Notes: generated by a model from the sequence alone, not told the origin. DNA of 64,000 nt from CAVQBC01 sp963710665 (GCA_963710665.1 CAVQBC010000003.1:1364001-1428000), one strand, 5' to 3'; positions 8,936 to 18,411 are shown, counted from the stretch's first letter. Program-made: numbers and translations.

Positions 8936-10025
8936 CGCCGAGCGAGCGGACCGCGTCGGCCAGCCGGGTGATGCCCTCGTCGATCTGCTCGGGCGTCACG
9001 CCCGAGTAGGCCAGGCGCAGCGTGTTGCGCCCGCCCTCGAGCAGGAAGTCCGTGCCCTTGACGAAGAGCACGCCGCGCTTGCTCGCCGCGTCCGCGAGCT
9101 CTGCGACGTCGATGTCGTCGGGCAGCTCGACCCACATGAAGTAGCCGCCCTGCGGCGGCGTGAAGCGGGCCTCGGGGAGCTCGCGGCGCAGCGCCGCCAC
9201 GAGCGCGTCGCGGCGGTCGCGCAGCGCCGTCTTCACGGTCGCGATCGCGCCGTCCATACGGCCCGAGCGGCAGAACTCGTTGACGATCGACTGGGCGACC
9301 ATGTTCGGCGAGATGTAGGTGTTGGTCGCGATCCCCTGGATCTGCTTGATGACGGTCGCCGGGCCCACGAGGTAGCCGACGCGGATGCCGGGGCAGACCG
9401 TCTTCGAGAACGACGACGCGTACACCACGCTGCCCGCCTCGTCGGCGGAGAGCATCGTCGGCAGCGGCTCGCCCTCGAAGCGGATCGCGATGTAGGGGTC
9501 GTCCTCGAAGATCGTGAACTCGAACTCGCGCGCCAGCTCGAGGAGCCGCGCGCGCTTGGCGGCGCTCAGCGTGTGGCCGGCCGGGTTCTGGAAGTTGGGG
9601 ATGATGTGCGCGAGCTTGGGGCGCACGCCGTCGCGCAGCAGGCGCTCGAGCGCCGCGACGTCGATCCCGTCGGTCTCGAGCTCGACCATCCGCACGTCAG
9701 CGGCGCGGTTGCGCAGGTTCAGCAGCGTGCGGTCGTAGGTCGGCGACTCGACGACCACGGGGTCGCCCGCGGCGACCAGCAGCCCGAAGAGGAAGGCGTC
9801 GGCCTGCATCGAGCCGTTGGTGACGAGGACCTGCTCGACGGCGACGTCGTGCTGGGCGGCGATGTACTCGCGCAGTGGCACGTAGCCCACGGAGGTGCCG
9901 TACGCCGTGGTCCCGGCGGGGTCGTTGGCGAACGCGCGCTGGGCGGCCTCCTGGAGGCCGTCGACGTCGATGATGTCGAGCGACGGCGCGCCCCGGGCGA
10001 AGGAGATCGTTGCGTTGGCGGGCAT
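8922..10025 (-). CDS. PLP-dependent aminotransferase (2-aminoadipate / aromatic class)
   Basis: 367-residue class I/II aminotransferase resembling LysN, KAT-II-like and MocR C-terminal domains. Visible are GYVPLREYIA near the start, the PNFQNPAGHTLS motif, EDDPYIAIRF, and the PLP lysine in YASSFSKTVCPGIRVGYL. It transfers an amino group from an aromatic or aminoadipate-like substrate to 2-oxoglutarate. Its operon overlap with the formamidase-like gene and nearness to kynU make kynurenine a reasonable but unproven substrate. There is no N-terminal helix-turn-helix, so it is not a full MocR regulator. The ATG at 10025 lies 7 bases after TATCCT, so the operon probably starts leaderless here. Confidence 0.9.
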   Translation of the reverse strand: MPANATISFARGAPSLDIIDVDGLQEAAQRAFANDPAGTTAYGTSVGYVPLREYIAAQHDVAVEQVLVTNGSMQADAFLFGLLVAAGDPVVVESPTYDRTLLNLRNRAADVRMVELETDGIDVAALERLLRDGVRPKLAHIIPNFQNPAGHTLSAAKRARLLELAREFEFTIFEDDPYIAIRFEGEPLPTMLSADEAGSVVYASSFSKTVCPGIRVGYLVGPATVIKQIQGIATNTYISPNMVAQSIVNEFCRSGRMDGAIATVKTALRDRRDALVAALRRELPEARFTPPQGGYFMWVELPDDIDVAELADAASKRGVLFVKGTDFLLEGGRNTLRLAYSGVTPEQIDEGITRLADAVRSLGVATA

Positions 10026-10110
10026 CCGCCGCAGGATACGACCCGGGCCTGATTCCACGGTGGGCGGGTACTTCTGACCAGTCAGCCGATCGTCACCGGG
10101 AAGGAGCAGC

Positions 10111-10647
10111 ATGTCGCGCATGTATGGACCCGCGGCGCTCGTCGTCGCCGTCGCCGCCCTCGTCGTCAGCCTCGGGGTCGTGCCGGTGGGCGCGGCGCCG
10201 GAGGTGCAGTCCGAGGCGCAGCAGGCCCGCACCAAGAGCGTGACGCGCAACTTCAACCGGCAGCTCGCGGCGCCCGACAACGGCGAGTCCGGGGTCATCC
10301 AGCTCGCCAACGTGAGCGGCCTCGCGCGCATCACCGCGACCTGCCGGGACGGGAACCCGGCGGCCGGGACGATCGACCCGCAGGGCGTGGTGACCGCGCT
10401 GCCGCGCAGCGGCTCGATCAACTACGCCCGCCTGCTCAGCCGCGCCCGCCCGCGCGGCGACACCGCGCCGCGGCCGGTCATCGGCGCCGTGCCGATCAAC
10501 CAGCCGCAGCCGCTCGTGATCCCGGGCTCGGACACGTTCGACCTGCGCATGGAGCGCGCCGGCCGCGTCGCCCAGCTGCTCGGCGTCCAGCGCCAGGACG
10601 GTCCGACCTGCCTCTTCTACGGGGTGGCGCTGGCGGTGAGCGACTGA
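10111..10647 (+). CDS. Secreted protein of unknown function
   Basis: 178 residues. The first 28 form a signal peptide (GPAALVVAVAALVVSLGVV, then an Ala-Pro cleavage region VGAAPE). The mature part has two cysteines (TCRDGN and TCLFYG) that could form a disulphide, and no domain I recognise. A clear Shine-Dalgarno AAGGAG lies 5 bases before the ATG, unlike many leaderless neighbours. It stands alone between the divergent aminotransferase operon and the convergent formyltransferase. Function unknown. Confidence 0.75.
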   Translation: MSRMYGPAALVVAVAALVVSLGVVPVGAAPEVQSEAQQARTKSVTRNFNRQLAAPDNGESGVIQLANVSGLARITATCRDGNPAAGTIDPQGVVTALPRSGSINYARLLSRARPRGDTAPRPVIGAVPINQPQPLVIPGSDTFDLRMERAGRVAQLLGVQRQDGPTCLFYGVALAVSD

Positions 10648-10657
10648 CCGGGCCCGG

Positions 10658-11572
10658 CTAGGACCCGCCGAGCGTCATCCCGGCCGCCAGGCCGGGCACT
10701 TCGGCGGGGCCGACCTTGTCGCCGGAGTCGAGCCGCAGCACCGAGACCGACAGCGCGCCGCCGGCGGCGGCGACCGTCACGGCGTCGTCGGCGACCTCGA
10801 GCACCTGGCCCGGGGCCGCGCCGGGGTCACCGTCGAGCAGCCGGCAGTCGAGCAGGCCGACCTCGCCGCCGCCGACGGTCGTCCACGCGCCGGGCCGCGG
10901 GTTGGCGCCCCGGATGCGGTCGTAGACGCGCCGGGCGGGCGCCGACCAGTCGATCCCGACGTCGTCGCGGCCGCACCAGCCCTCGTAGGTGGCCTGCGAC
11001 TCGTCCTGCTCCTCCTTGGGCGCGTCGCCCGCGCGCACGAGGTCGACGCTCTCGATCATCGCCTCGACCCCGATCGGGAAGAGCTTGTCGAAGTAGAGGC
11101 TGCCCATCGTGTCCTCGTCTTCGATGGCGACCTCGCGGCGCAGCAGGACGGGGCCGGTGTCGAGTCCGTCGTCGGGCCAGAAGATCGTCACGCCGGTCTT
11201 CGCGTCGCCGTGGATGACCGCCCAGTTGATGGCGCTCGGGCCGCGGTGCAGCGGCAGCAGCGACGGGTGGTACTGGATGCTGCCGTGGCGGGGGATGCTC
11301 AGCACGTCCTCGGGGACGATCAGCGTCACGAAGGCCATCACCATGAGGTCCGCGTCCCACGACCCGATCCGGCTCGCGGTCTCCTCGTCCTTGAAGGACT
11401 CGGGTTGCTCGACGGGGATGCCGGCGTCGAGCGCGGCCTGCTTGAGCGGGTCGGCCCCTCGCCCCGGACGGTCCGGCGCGCAATAGACGGCGACGACGTC
11501 CTCGCCGCGCGCGAGCAGCGCCTTGAGCACCTCGGCGCCGAACGCCTGCTGTCCGTTCAGGATGATTCTCAC
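10658..11572 (-). CDS. Formyltransferase-family protein (Fmt / formyl-THF hydrolase-like)
   Basis: 304-residue protein with the folate-dependent formyltransferase fold. It has the conserved HPSLLPLHRGPSAINWAV segment, with the active-site histidine in the SLLPxHRG region, and the aspartate in DDGLDTGPVLLRRE. A C-terminal OB-like domain follows (about residues 205-300), as in methionyl-tRNA formyltransferase. The sequence is closer in feel to the hydrolase domain of 10-formyltetrahydrofolate dehydrogenase and to sugar formyltransferases than to housekeeping Fmt. No formyl acceptor is evident nearby. The GTG at 11572 was chosen because VRIILNG is the usual beginning; GTG 11581 and TTG 11584 are alternatives. 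Confidence 0.82.
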   Translation of the reverse strand: MRIILNGQQAFGAEVLKALLARGEDVVAVYCAPDRPGRGADPLKQAALDAGIPVEQPESFKDEETASRIGSWDADLMVMAFVTLIVPEDVLSIPRHGSIQYHPSLLPLHRGPSAINWAVIHGDAKTGVTIFWPDDGLDTGPVLLRREVAIEDEDTMGSLYFDKLFPIGVEAMIESVDLVRAGDAPKEEQDESQATYEGWCGRDDVGIDWSAPARRVYDRIRGANPRPGAWTTVGGGEVGLLDCRLLDGDPGAAPGQVLEVADDAVTVAAAGGALSVSVLRLDSGDKVGPAEVPGLAAGMTLGGS

Positions 11573-11673
11573 GGTCCTCACCAAGCCGGCGGCTCGCGCG
11601 CTGCACCCGAACGCGCCGGCCCGCCGATAGGACCTGGGCGGGCCGCGACGCCGACTTTAGCCGAAATGTCAGA

Positions 11674-12366
11674 ATGCACGGCCGCATGCCGCTGCCCAAG
11701 GAAGTCTCGTTCGTCACCTTCGACGTCTACGGAACCCTGATCGACTGGGAGACCGGGGTCTACGACGCGTTCTCGAAGGAGGCCGAGCGGGACGGGTACA
11801 CGCTCTCGCGCGAGGAGCTGATCCCGCTGTTCATGCAGGTCCAGCGGGAGATCAAGAGCGGCTCCTACGAGCTCTACGCCGAGGTGCTGCGACGCACCGC
11901 GGTGCGCATCTCGCGCGAGCTCGGGTGGCCGCTCGAGCCGTCGCGCTCCGGCTTCCTGCCGGACTCCGTCCAGCGCTGGCCGGCCTTCAAGGAGACCAAC
12001 GCGCAGCTGCAGCGTCTCTCGAAGAAGTTCGACATCGGGTTGATCTCGAACATCGACGACAAGCTGCTCGGCCAGACGCGGCGGCACTTCAAAGTCGACT
12101 TCGACCTCGTCGTCACCGCGCAGCAGGTCCGCTCCTACAAGCCCGACCCGGCCCACTTCAAGGAGGCCGAGCGCCGCATCGGCGGCAAGAAGGGCTGGGT
12201 GCACGTCGCGTCGGACTACTACTACGACGTCGAGCCGTGCCTGAAGGCGAAGATCCCCGTGATCTGGGTCAACCGGAACAAGGAGTCGCTCGACTCCACC
12301 CAGAAGAAGCCCACCGCGGAGGTCAAGACGCTGCTGGAGGCGGCCAAGCTCCTCGGCGTCGCGTGA
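11674..12366 (+). CDS. HAD-family hydrolase (haloacid dehalogenase type II-like)
   Basis: 230-residue HAD-superfamily hydrolase. Motif I is FDVYGTLIDW with the nucleophile Asp, motif II LISNIDD, motif III the lysine in RSYKPDPAHF, and motif IV the acidic ASDYYYDVEP. FDVYGTL with a helical cap is typical of L-2-haloacid dehalogenases, but such proteins often act as phosphatases, so the substrate is open. A second in-frame ATG at 11686 (MPLPKEV) may be the true start. It begins a three-gene coupled operon: the next gene starts inside its stop codon (GTGA). Confidence 0.88.
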   Translation: MHGRMPLPKEVSFVTFDVYGTLIDWETGVYDAFSKEAERDGYTLSREELIPLFMQVQREIKSGSYELYAEVLRRTAVRISRELGWPLEPSRSGFLPDSVQRWPAFKETNAQLQRLSKKFDIGLISNIDDKLLGQTRRHFKVDFDLVVTAQQVRSYKPDPAHFKEAERRIGGKKGWVHVASDYYYDVEPCLKAKIPVIWVNRNKESLDSTQKKPTAEVKTLLEAAKLLGVA

Positions 12367-13133
12367 GGGCGGTCGGCATCCACCCCGACGTGGTGGTCGC
12401 CACGTCGCGGGTGTGGCAGACCACCTGCGTGCTGCTGCGCTCCGGCGAGGAGGCCTTCTGCATCGACTCGCCGGTGTTCCCCGACGAGCTCGAGCTGCTG
12501 CCGACGCTCGCGGGCCAGGCCGGCTTCCGCGTCGTGGGGCGGCTCGCGACCCACGGCGACTGGGACCACCTGCTGGCCGGCTACGCGTTCGCGGACGCCC
12601 CGCTGGGGACCGCCGAGTCGACCGCGGCGCGCCTCGCGGACGAGCCGGGGGCGGCCCAGCGCGAGCTGCGCGCCTTCGACGACGAGCACTACGTGGAGCG
12701 ACCCGGGCCGCTGACGCTGCCGTCCCCCCAGAGCCTGCCCGTGCCGGGGCACTGCGGCATCGGCGACCGCGAGCTCGACGTGCTGCCCGCCGACGGCCAC
12801 ACGCGCGACGGGATGGCGCTCTGGGCCCCGTGGGCGGGCGTGCTGGTGTGCGGCGACTACCTCTCGCCGGTCGAGATCCCGATGGTGACGTCGCCCGGCG
12901 CCTACCTCGCCACGCTCGCGCGCCTCGAGCCGCTCGTCGAGCAGGCCGAGTGGGTCGTGCCCGGGCACGGCGCCGCGCTGGAGGGGACGCGGGCGGCGGC
13001 GATCCTGCGCGAGGACCGCGCCTACGTCGAGGCGCTGCGCGATCGCGGCGCCGACGCGCCGCTGCCGCCGGCCCGCCGGACGGCGGCCCAGCGCGCGATC
13101 CACGCGGAGAACGTGGAGCGATGCACCGGCTGA
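12363..13133 (+). CDS. Metallo-beta-lactamase-fold hydrolase
   Basis: 256-residue MBL-fold protein. The metal motif is ATHGDWDHLLAG, an HxDxDH variant of the usual HxHxDH; further ligands are in LPADGHTRDGM, LVCGDYLS and VVPGHGAALEG. The overall layout resembles hydroxyacylglutathione hydrolase/lactonase-like members. It starts GTG four bases inside the HAD stop and overlaps the following decarboxylase by 13 bases, so the three proteins probably serve one pathway. The substrate is unknown. Confidence 0.88.
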   Translation: MRAVGIHPDVVVATSRVWQTTCVLLRSGEEAFCIDSPVFPDELELLPTLAGQAGFRVVGRLATHGDWDHLLAGYAFADAPLGTAESTAARLADEPGAAQRELRAFDDEHYVERPGPLTLPSPQSLPVPGHCGIGDRELDVLPADGHTRDGMALWAPWAGVLVCGDYLSPVEIPMVTSPGAYLATLARLEPLVEQAEWVVPGHGAALEGTRAAAILREDRAYVEALRDRGADAPLPPARRTAAQRAIHAENVERCTG

Positions 13134-14470
13134 CGCCCGAGCTGCGCGAGCTCGCCGCGTCCGTGGTCGACACCGCGCTCGCCCGGCTCGCCGCCGATCC
13201 GCCCGACCTCGGCCGCGCGGCGTCGCCGGCCGAGGTGCGCGAGCGCGCCGGGCGGTCGATCACGCCCGGAGGCCTCGGCGGCGAGGACGCGCTCGCGCTG
13301 TTCCGCGACGTGCTGCTGCCGACCACGGCCGCGATCGACCACCCCCGCTACCTCGCCTTCATCCCGGGGACGCCGAGCGTGGCCTCCGCGCTGTTCGACC
13401 TCGTCGTCAGCGCCTCCTCGGTCTACGCGGGGTCATGGCTCGAGGGCGCGGGCGCCGTGCACGCGGAGAACGAGGCGCTGGCGTGGCTGTCGGGGCTCGC
13501 GGGCCTGCCGGAGGAGGCCGGCGGCTGCTTCGTCCAGGGCGGGACCAACGGCAACCTGTCGGCGCTGCACGCGGCGCGCGAGCGGGCGAGAAGGGGAAAC
13601 CCGCCCACCCTGACGTCGCCGCGGTTGCGCGTCGCCTGCAGCGAGGAGGTCCACTCCTCGGTGCGCTCGGCCGCGCGCGTGATGGACGTCGACGTGCTGT
13701 CGGTGCCGGTCGACGGCGGCCGGCGCCTGACCGGCGAGGCGCTGCGGGCGGCGCTCGAGGGCGCCGACGACGTGTTCGCGGTGGTGGCGACCGCGGGGAC
13801 CACCAACCTCGGGCTGATCGACGACCTGCCGGGCCTCGCCGCGGTGTGCCGCGAACGCGACCTGTGGCTGCACGTCGACGGCGCCTACGGTCTCGCCGGG
13901 CTGTGCGCGCCGAGCGTGCGCGCGCGCTTCGCGGGCATCGAGCACGCCGACTCGCTGATCGTCGACCCCCACAAGTGGCTGTTCGCGCCCTTCGACTGCT
14001 GCGCGCTCATCTACCGCGATCCCGCGTGGGGCCGCGCCGCCCACCGTCAGACCGCGGGCTACCTCGACGCGCTCTACCGCGAGGAGGCGTGGAACCCGTC
14101 CGACTACGGCGTCCATCTCACGCGCCGGGCGCGCGGGCTGCCGTTCTGGTTCTCGCTGGCCGCACACGGCACCGACGCCTACGCCGAGGCGGTCGAGCGC
14201 ACGCTCGCGGTGACTCGCGCGGGCGCCGAGGAGGTGCGCGCGCGCCCGGAGCTCGAGCTGGTCGCCGAGCCCGAGCTGTCCGTGCTCGCCTTCCGCCGCC
14301 TCGGCTGGGAGCCGGACGACTACCACCGCTGGGCCTCGGAGCTGATCGCGTCCGGCACCGCCTTCGTGCTGCCGACCACGGTCGGGTCGGAGACCGTGGT
14401 CCGCCTCGCGATGGTCAACCCGCGCACGACCGAGGACGACATCGCGCTCGTGCTCGACACGCTGCGCTGA
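13121..14470 (+). CDS. PLP-dependent amino-acid decarboxylase (group II)
   Basis: 449-residue group II decarboxylase, the aromatic amino acid / glutamate decarboxylase family. Landmarks are HPRYLAFIPGTPS, FVQGGTNGNLSALHAAR, the PLP-stacking histidine region EEVHSSVRSAARV, the aspartate in LHVDGAYG, and the Schiff-base lysine in VDPHKWLFAPFDCC. It removes CO2 from an amino acid to give an amine; the exact substrate cannot be read from the sequence. The ATG lies inside the end of the MBL gene, so it is the last gene of the HAD-MBL-decarboxylase operon. Confidence 0.92.
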   Translation: MHRLTPELRELAASVVDTALARLAADPPDLGRAASPAEVRERAGRSITPGGLGGEDALALFRDVLLPTTAAIDHPRYLAFIPGTPSVASALFDLVVSASSVYAGSWLEGAGAVHAENEALAWLSGLAGLPEEAGGCFVQGGTNGNLSALHAARERARRGNPPTLTSPRLRVACSEEVHSSVRSAARVMDVDVLSVPVDGGRRLTGEALRAALEGADDVFAVVATAGTTNLGLIDDLPGLAAVCRERDLWLHVDGAYGLAGLCAPSVRARFAGIEHADSLIVDPHKWLFAPFDCCALIYRDPAWGRAAHRQTAGYLDALYREEAWNPSDYGVHLTRRARGLPFWFSLAAHGTDAYAEAVERTLAVTRAGAEEVRARPELELVAEPELSVLAFRRLGWEPDDYHRWASELIASGTAFVLPTTVGSETVVRLAMVNPRTTEDDIALVLDTLR

Positions 14471-14477
14471 CTCGCGT

Positions 14478-14498
14478 AGATACCCCATGGGGGTATCT
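14478..14498. promoter_or_regulatory. CsoR-like operator palindrome
   Basis: Perfect 9-bp inverted repeat AGATACCCC-ATG-GGGGTATCT in the gap between the decarboxylase and the small membrane protein. Metal- and sulfur-sensing CsoR-family repressors bind TACCC...GGGTA palindromes of this form. It lies just upstream of the TACGGT -10 box (14501-14506), in a position to block that promoter. No csoR gene is in the window. Family assignment of the binding protein is inference. Confidence 0.6.
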
Positions 14499-14512
14499 GA
14501 TACGGTGCCGCC

Positions 14513-14965
14513 ATGTCGCTCACCGCACCCATCAGCCGGCGGCGGAGCTCCCGCGCGCTGCGCTTCGTCCGGCACTACGGCGAGATGGTCGCCGCGATGT
14601 TCCTCGGGATGCTCGTGCTCGGGCTTCCGGCCGTGATCGCGCTCGGCGCGCTCGGGATCGAGGTCTCCGCCTGGCGCGCGGACGCCCCCGCCCTGCTGTT
14701 CCTCGGGATGGCGGTCACCATGACCGTCCCGATGGTCGCGTGGATGCGCTACCGCGGGCACGGCTGGGCGCCCGCGTGGGAGATGAGCGCCGCGATGTTC
14801 CTCCCGACCTTCGGCGTGCTCGCGCTGCTGGGGTCCGGGAGCGTCACGGACATCGGGACGCTGATGGCGGTCGAGCACGTGGTGATGCCCGTCGCCATGC
14901 TGGCGGTCATGCTGCTCCGGCTCGACGAGTACGCGGGCGCGCGCCCGTCAGTCGTCGCGGGCTGA
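14513..14965 (+). CDS. Four-helix membrane protein, possibly metal-related
   Basis: 150-residue integral membrane protein with four predicted hydrophobic segments (about residues 27-47, 60-80, 87-107, 117-137). Methionines and histidines cluster at helix ends (GEMVAAMFLGM, WEMSAAMFLP, MAVEHVVMPVAM), a pattern seen in proteins that meet soft metals. The palindrome just upstream looks like a CsoR-type operator, so copper- or sulfur-responsive expression is plausible. A -10 TACGGT ends 6 bases before the ATG, suggesting a leaderless transcript. The last 18 bases overlap the end of the convergent TetR gene. Function is not established. Confidence 0.8.
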   Translation: MSLTAPISRRRSSRALRFVRHYGEMVAAMFLGMLVLGLPAVIALGALGIEVSAWRADAPALLFLGMAVTMTVPMVAWMRYRGHGWAPAWEMSAAMFLPTFGVLALLGSGSVTDIGTLMAVEHVVMPVAMLAVMLLRLDEYAGARPSVVAG

Positions 14966-15526
14966 GATCAGCCGCCACCACGTCTCGAACGCGGCGTCCC
15001 GCCATGCCCGGTCGACGACGCGCCCCGCGAACACGCGCGCGAGCAGCTGCCCGGCGAGCATGTCGAGCGCCGTCTCGGCGGCGACGTCGGGGCGGATGTC
15101 GCCGCGGTCCTGGCCGCGCGCGATCGTCTCGATGACGATCGCGCGCCGGGGGAGCAGCAGGTGCTCGCGGAAGGCCTCGATGAGCTCCGGGTGGCGGCGG
15201 TGCTCGGCGATCAACCCGCCGATCAGCGCGACGTAGCTCTCGGGCTCGTCCGGCAGGCCCTCGAAGAGGGCGCGCAGCTCGGCCTGGGTCTCGCCCGGCT
15301 GCGGGCGGTGCATCTCGGGCAGCGCCGTGCGGATGGTGGCGACGACGAGGTCGGCCTTGTCGCGGAAGCGGCGGTAGATCGCCGGCTTGCCCACGCCGGC
15401 GGCCCCCGCGACCGCGTCGAGGCTCATGCGCGCGAACCCCTGCTCGGCGAGCAGGCGGCGGGTCGCGTCGATGATCGCCTCGGAGACCTGCGGATCGCGG
15501 GGGCGCCCTCTCGCCGCCTTGCTCAC
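14948..15526 (-). CDS. TetR-family transcriptional regulator
   Basis: 192 residues. The N-terminal TetR helix-turn-helix is clear (AIIDATRRLLAEQGFARMSL, then AVAGAAGVGKPAIYRRFRDK), followed by a helical ligand/dimer domain. The GTG start overlaps the stop of the upstream alpha/beta hydrolase (GTGA), so the regulator is the second gene of that operon. A 15-bp palindrome in front of the hydrolase (16455-16469) is the obvious candidate operator, implying autoregulation. The ligand is unknown. Confidence 0.92.
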   Translation of the reverse strand: MSKAARGRPRDPQVSEAIIDATRRLLAEQGFARMSLDAVAGAAGVGKPAIYRRFRDKADLVVATIRTALPEMHRPQPGETQAELRALFEGLPDEPESYVALIGGLIAEHRRHPELIEAFREHLLLPRRAIVIETIARGQDRGDIRPDVAAETALDMLAGQLLARVFAGRVVDRAWRDAAFETWWRLISARDD

Positions 15527-16440
15527 GCGGGACGCGCCTCCGGGACCGGGTGCGCGCCGGCGGCGAACGCGAGCGCGTCGCCGAGCACGGGCAGCAGCCC
15601 GAAGGTGGCCGCGCCCGGGACGACCGTCACGGGCGCGTCGCCGAGGCGGGCCGCCAGCCGGCGGCTCATCACCGGCGGGTGCGTGACGTCCCGCTCGCCC
15701 ACCCACAGGGCGACCGGTGCGCGGATCGCGCCGAGGTCGATCCCCCAGGGCCGGGCGAGCAGCGCCGCCTCGCGCGCCCACTCCGCGGGCGCCTCGAGCG
15801 ACTCCGCGGTCGTGCGGACGTGGAGCTGCCAGACGCGCTCGTCGTCGAGCGCGGCGCGATCGGCGGGCGGCGCGGCGCCGGCGAAGCGCCGCGCGGTCCG
15901 CTCCGGGTCGCGCCGCGTGCCGCGCGCCGCGATCGCGAACAGCGGGCGCAACAGCCACGGCGCCCGCCGGGCGAGCACGAAGGGCGCGCGCATCGGGCCG
16001 GCGACGTCCTCGAGCGCGTCGTCCTCGCCGAGCGGCGACAGCCCGCCGGCCAGCGCGAGCCCGGTGACCCGCGCGGGCGCCGCGGCGGCGAGCGCGAGCG
16101 CGTAGGGCGTGCCGCCCGACTGGGCGAGGAGGCCGAAGCGGGAGGCGCCGAGCGCGTCGGCGAGCGCGAGCACGTCGGCCGCGACGTCGGCGAACGTGCG
16201 GCCCGGGCGCGGCGTCGAGCGGCCGAAGCCGGGGCGGTCCGGCGCGATCAGCCGCAGGCCGCGCTCCGCGGCGGCGGGTCCCGCGGCGCGGGCGAGGCCG
16301 CGCGAGCCGGGCCCGTCGAGGACGATGACGGTCGCGGCGCCGTCCGGATCGCCGAGGACGCCGTAGGAGAGCGTGCGGCCGTCGGCGAGCTCGATGGCGG
16401 CGTCGAGCTCGGGGGTGAGGGAGGGGGAGGCGAGGGACAT
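15523..16440 (-). CDS. Alpha/beta hydrolase-fold protein lacking the usual catalytic histidine
   Basis: 305-residue alpha/beta hydrolase-like protein. It has the usual GPGSRG oxyanion region, DRPGFGRS, the nucleophile elbow LLAQSGGTPYA and the acid strand LWVGERDVTHPP. Where family members have His-Phe in PGAxHFxLLP, this protein reads PGAATFGLLP, so the catalytic histidine appears replaced by threonine. It may be inactive, use another histidine, or act as a binding protein. It is the first gene of a two-gene operon with the TetR regulator and has the TetR operator directly upstream. Confidence 0.8.
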   Translation of the reverse strand: MSLASPSLTPELDAAIELADGRTLSYGVLGDPDGAATVIVLDGPGSRGLARAAGPAAAERGLRLIAPDRPGFGRSTPRPGRTFADVAADVLALADALGASRFGLLAQSGGTPYALALAAAAPARVTGLALAGGLSPLGEDDALEDVAGPMRAPFVLARRAPWLLRPLFAIAARGTRRDPERTARRFAGAAPPADRAALDDERVWQLHVRTTAESLEAPAEWAREAALLARPWGIDLGAIRAPVALWVGERDVTHPPVMSRRLAARLGDAPVTVVPGAATFGLLPVLGDALAFAAGAHPVPEARPA

Positions 16441-16454
16441 GGCGACTTACCGTA

Positions 16455-16469
16455 CCGTTACCGTAACGG
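16455..16469. promoter_or_regulatory. Probable TetR operator
   Basis: Perfect inverted repeat CCGTTAC-C-GTAACGG starting 14 bases upstream of the hydrolase-TetR operon, partly overlapped by a further CCGTA half-site. Position and symmetry fit an operator for the TetR protein encoded in the operon. Inferred from position only. Confidence 0.6.
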
Positions 16470-16538
16470 AATGTAAACACCCACCGCGCTGACGCACGTG
16501 GCCGCAGGTGAGCGGACGAGGGCGTGTGTCGCGTCCGA

Positions 16539-17177
16539 TCAGGCGGGCGCGCGCCGCCGCGCCGGCCGGCGTGACCGGTAGCGGCGCATCTTGGCGCGGC
16601 TGCCACACCCCGCCATGCTGCACCAGCGGCGGCTGTGGTTCCGGCTGCGGTCGAGGAAGAGCAGGCGGCAGTCGGGGCAGGCCTTCAGGAGCCCGAGATC
16701 GTGGGAGCGCAGGAGGTCGATGGCGGCGACGATCACCGGCCACAGGGCGCGGTCGAGGGCCGCGTCGCTGTCCCACCGCCACGCGAACGCCGGCGCCGCA
16801 GCTCCCCTGGCGGGCTCGAGGCGGCCGTGGGTCAGCGTCTCGAGGTGGGCATGGTGCAGGCGGGCGAGGGCGTCGGGGTCCGGATGCCCGCCGCCGGCGA
16901 TCGGTGCGAACGTCCCGTAGACGACGTCGCGCAGCGTCCGCGCACGCGTCAGCGCGGCTGCGGCCCGGCGGGGGTGGCGCGCGGCGTGGAGACCGAGCCG
17001 GGCGGCGGCCACCTCGTCGAGCGCCCCGGCGCGGTGCGCCCAGGCCGCGAGGTCGATGGGGGCGCGCAGCAGATCCTCGTCGTGCCCGTCCCGCGGCCCC
17101 TCGAGCGTGTTCGCGAAGTCGAGCGCGAGGTGCCCGCCATGCAGCTCCAGGACGGCGATGTGCGGCGGCGTTACCAC
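16539..17177 (-). CDS. CGNR zinc-finger / ABATE-domain protein
   Basis: 212-residue protein. The N-terminal ABATE domain begins with GGHLALDFANTLEGP; the C-terminal zinc finger is CPDCRLLFLDRSRN, then WCSMAGCGSRAKMRRY. The name-giving CGNR is CGSR here, a small deviation. Such proteins are common in actinobacteria and are thought to bind DNA in stress or xenobiotic response. The GTG at 17177 is preferred because a TAAAGT -10 box ends 8 bases upstream; a TTG at 17180 is the alternative. It is divergent from the ABC exporter. Confidence 0.88.
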   Translation of the reverse strand: MVTPPHIAVLELHGGHLALDFANTLEGPRDGHDEDLLRAPIDLAAWAHRAGALDEVAAARLGLHAARHPRRAAAALTRARTLRDVVYGTFAPIAGGGHPDPDALARLHHAHLETLTHGRLEPARGAAAPAFAWRWDSDAALDRALWPVIVAAIDLLRSHDLGLLKACPDCRLLFLDRSRNHSRRWCSMAGCGSRAKMRRYRSRRPARRRAPA

Positions 17178-17219
17178 CAAGCGCGACTTTACCCTGGCGG
17201 GGGACCCCGCTGTCCAGCG

Positions 17220-17251
17220 CGTTACCGCTCCCTTTCAGTTCACGGGTAACG
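17220..17251. promoter_or_regulatory. Inverted repeat in CGNR / ABC-exporter promoter region
   Basis: CGTTACC and GGTAACG arms separated by 18 bases, about 160 bases before the ABC ATPase start and 43 bases before the CGNR gene. The arms resemble the GTTAC/GTAAC half-sites of the TetR operator at 16455. It could bind a dimeric regulator. Spacing is long, so confidence is low. Confidence 0.35.
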
Positions 17252-17412
17252 ACCGGGTCACACGCGGGTGGGCTCACCGCGTCCGCCGAGGTCGCGTCAC
17301 CCCGTGGGCGAGTGTGGGGACAGCCGTACCCAGGCGTGCCCCGGGCGTCCCTATTCTGCGGACGGTGCCGTCGCAGGGCGGCGTGGAGGCCCCGAAGCAG
17401 GAGCGTGAACGC

Positions 17413-18407
<995 letters not shown>

Positions 18408-18411
<4 letters not shown>

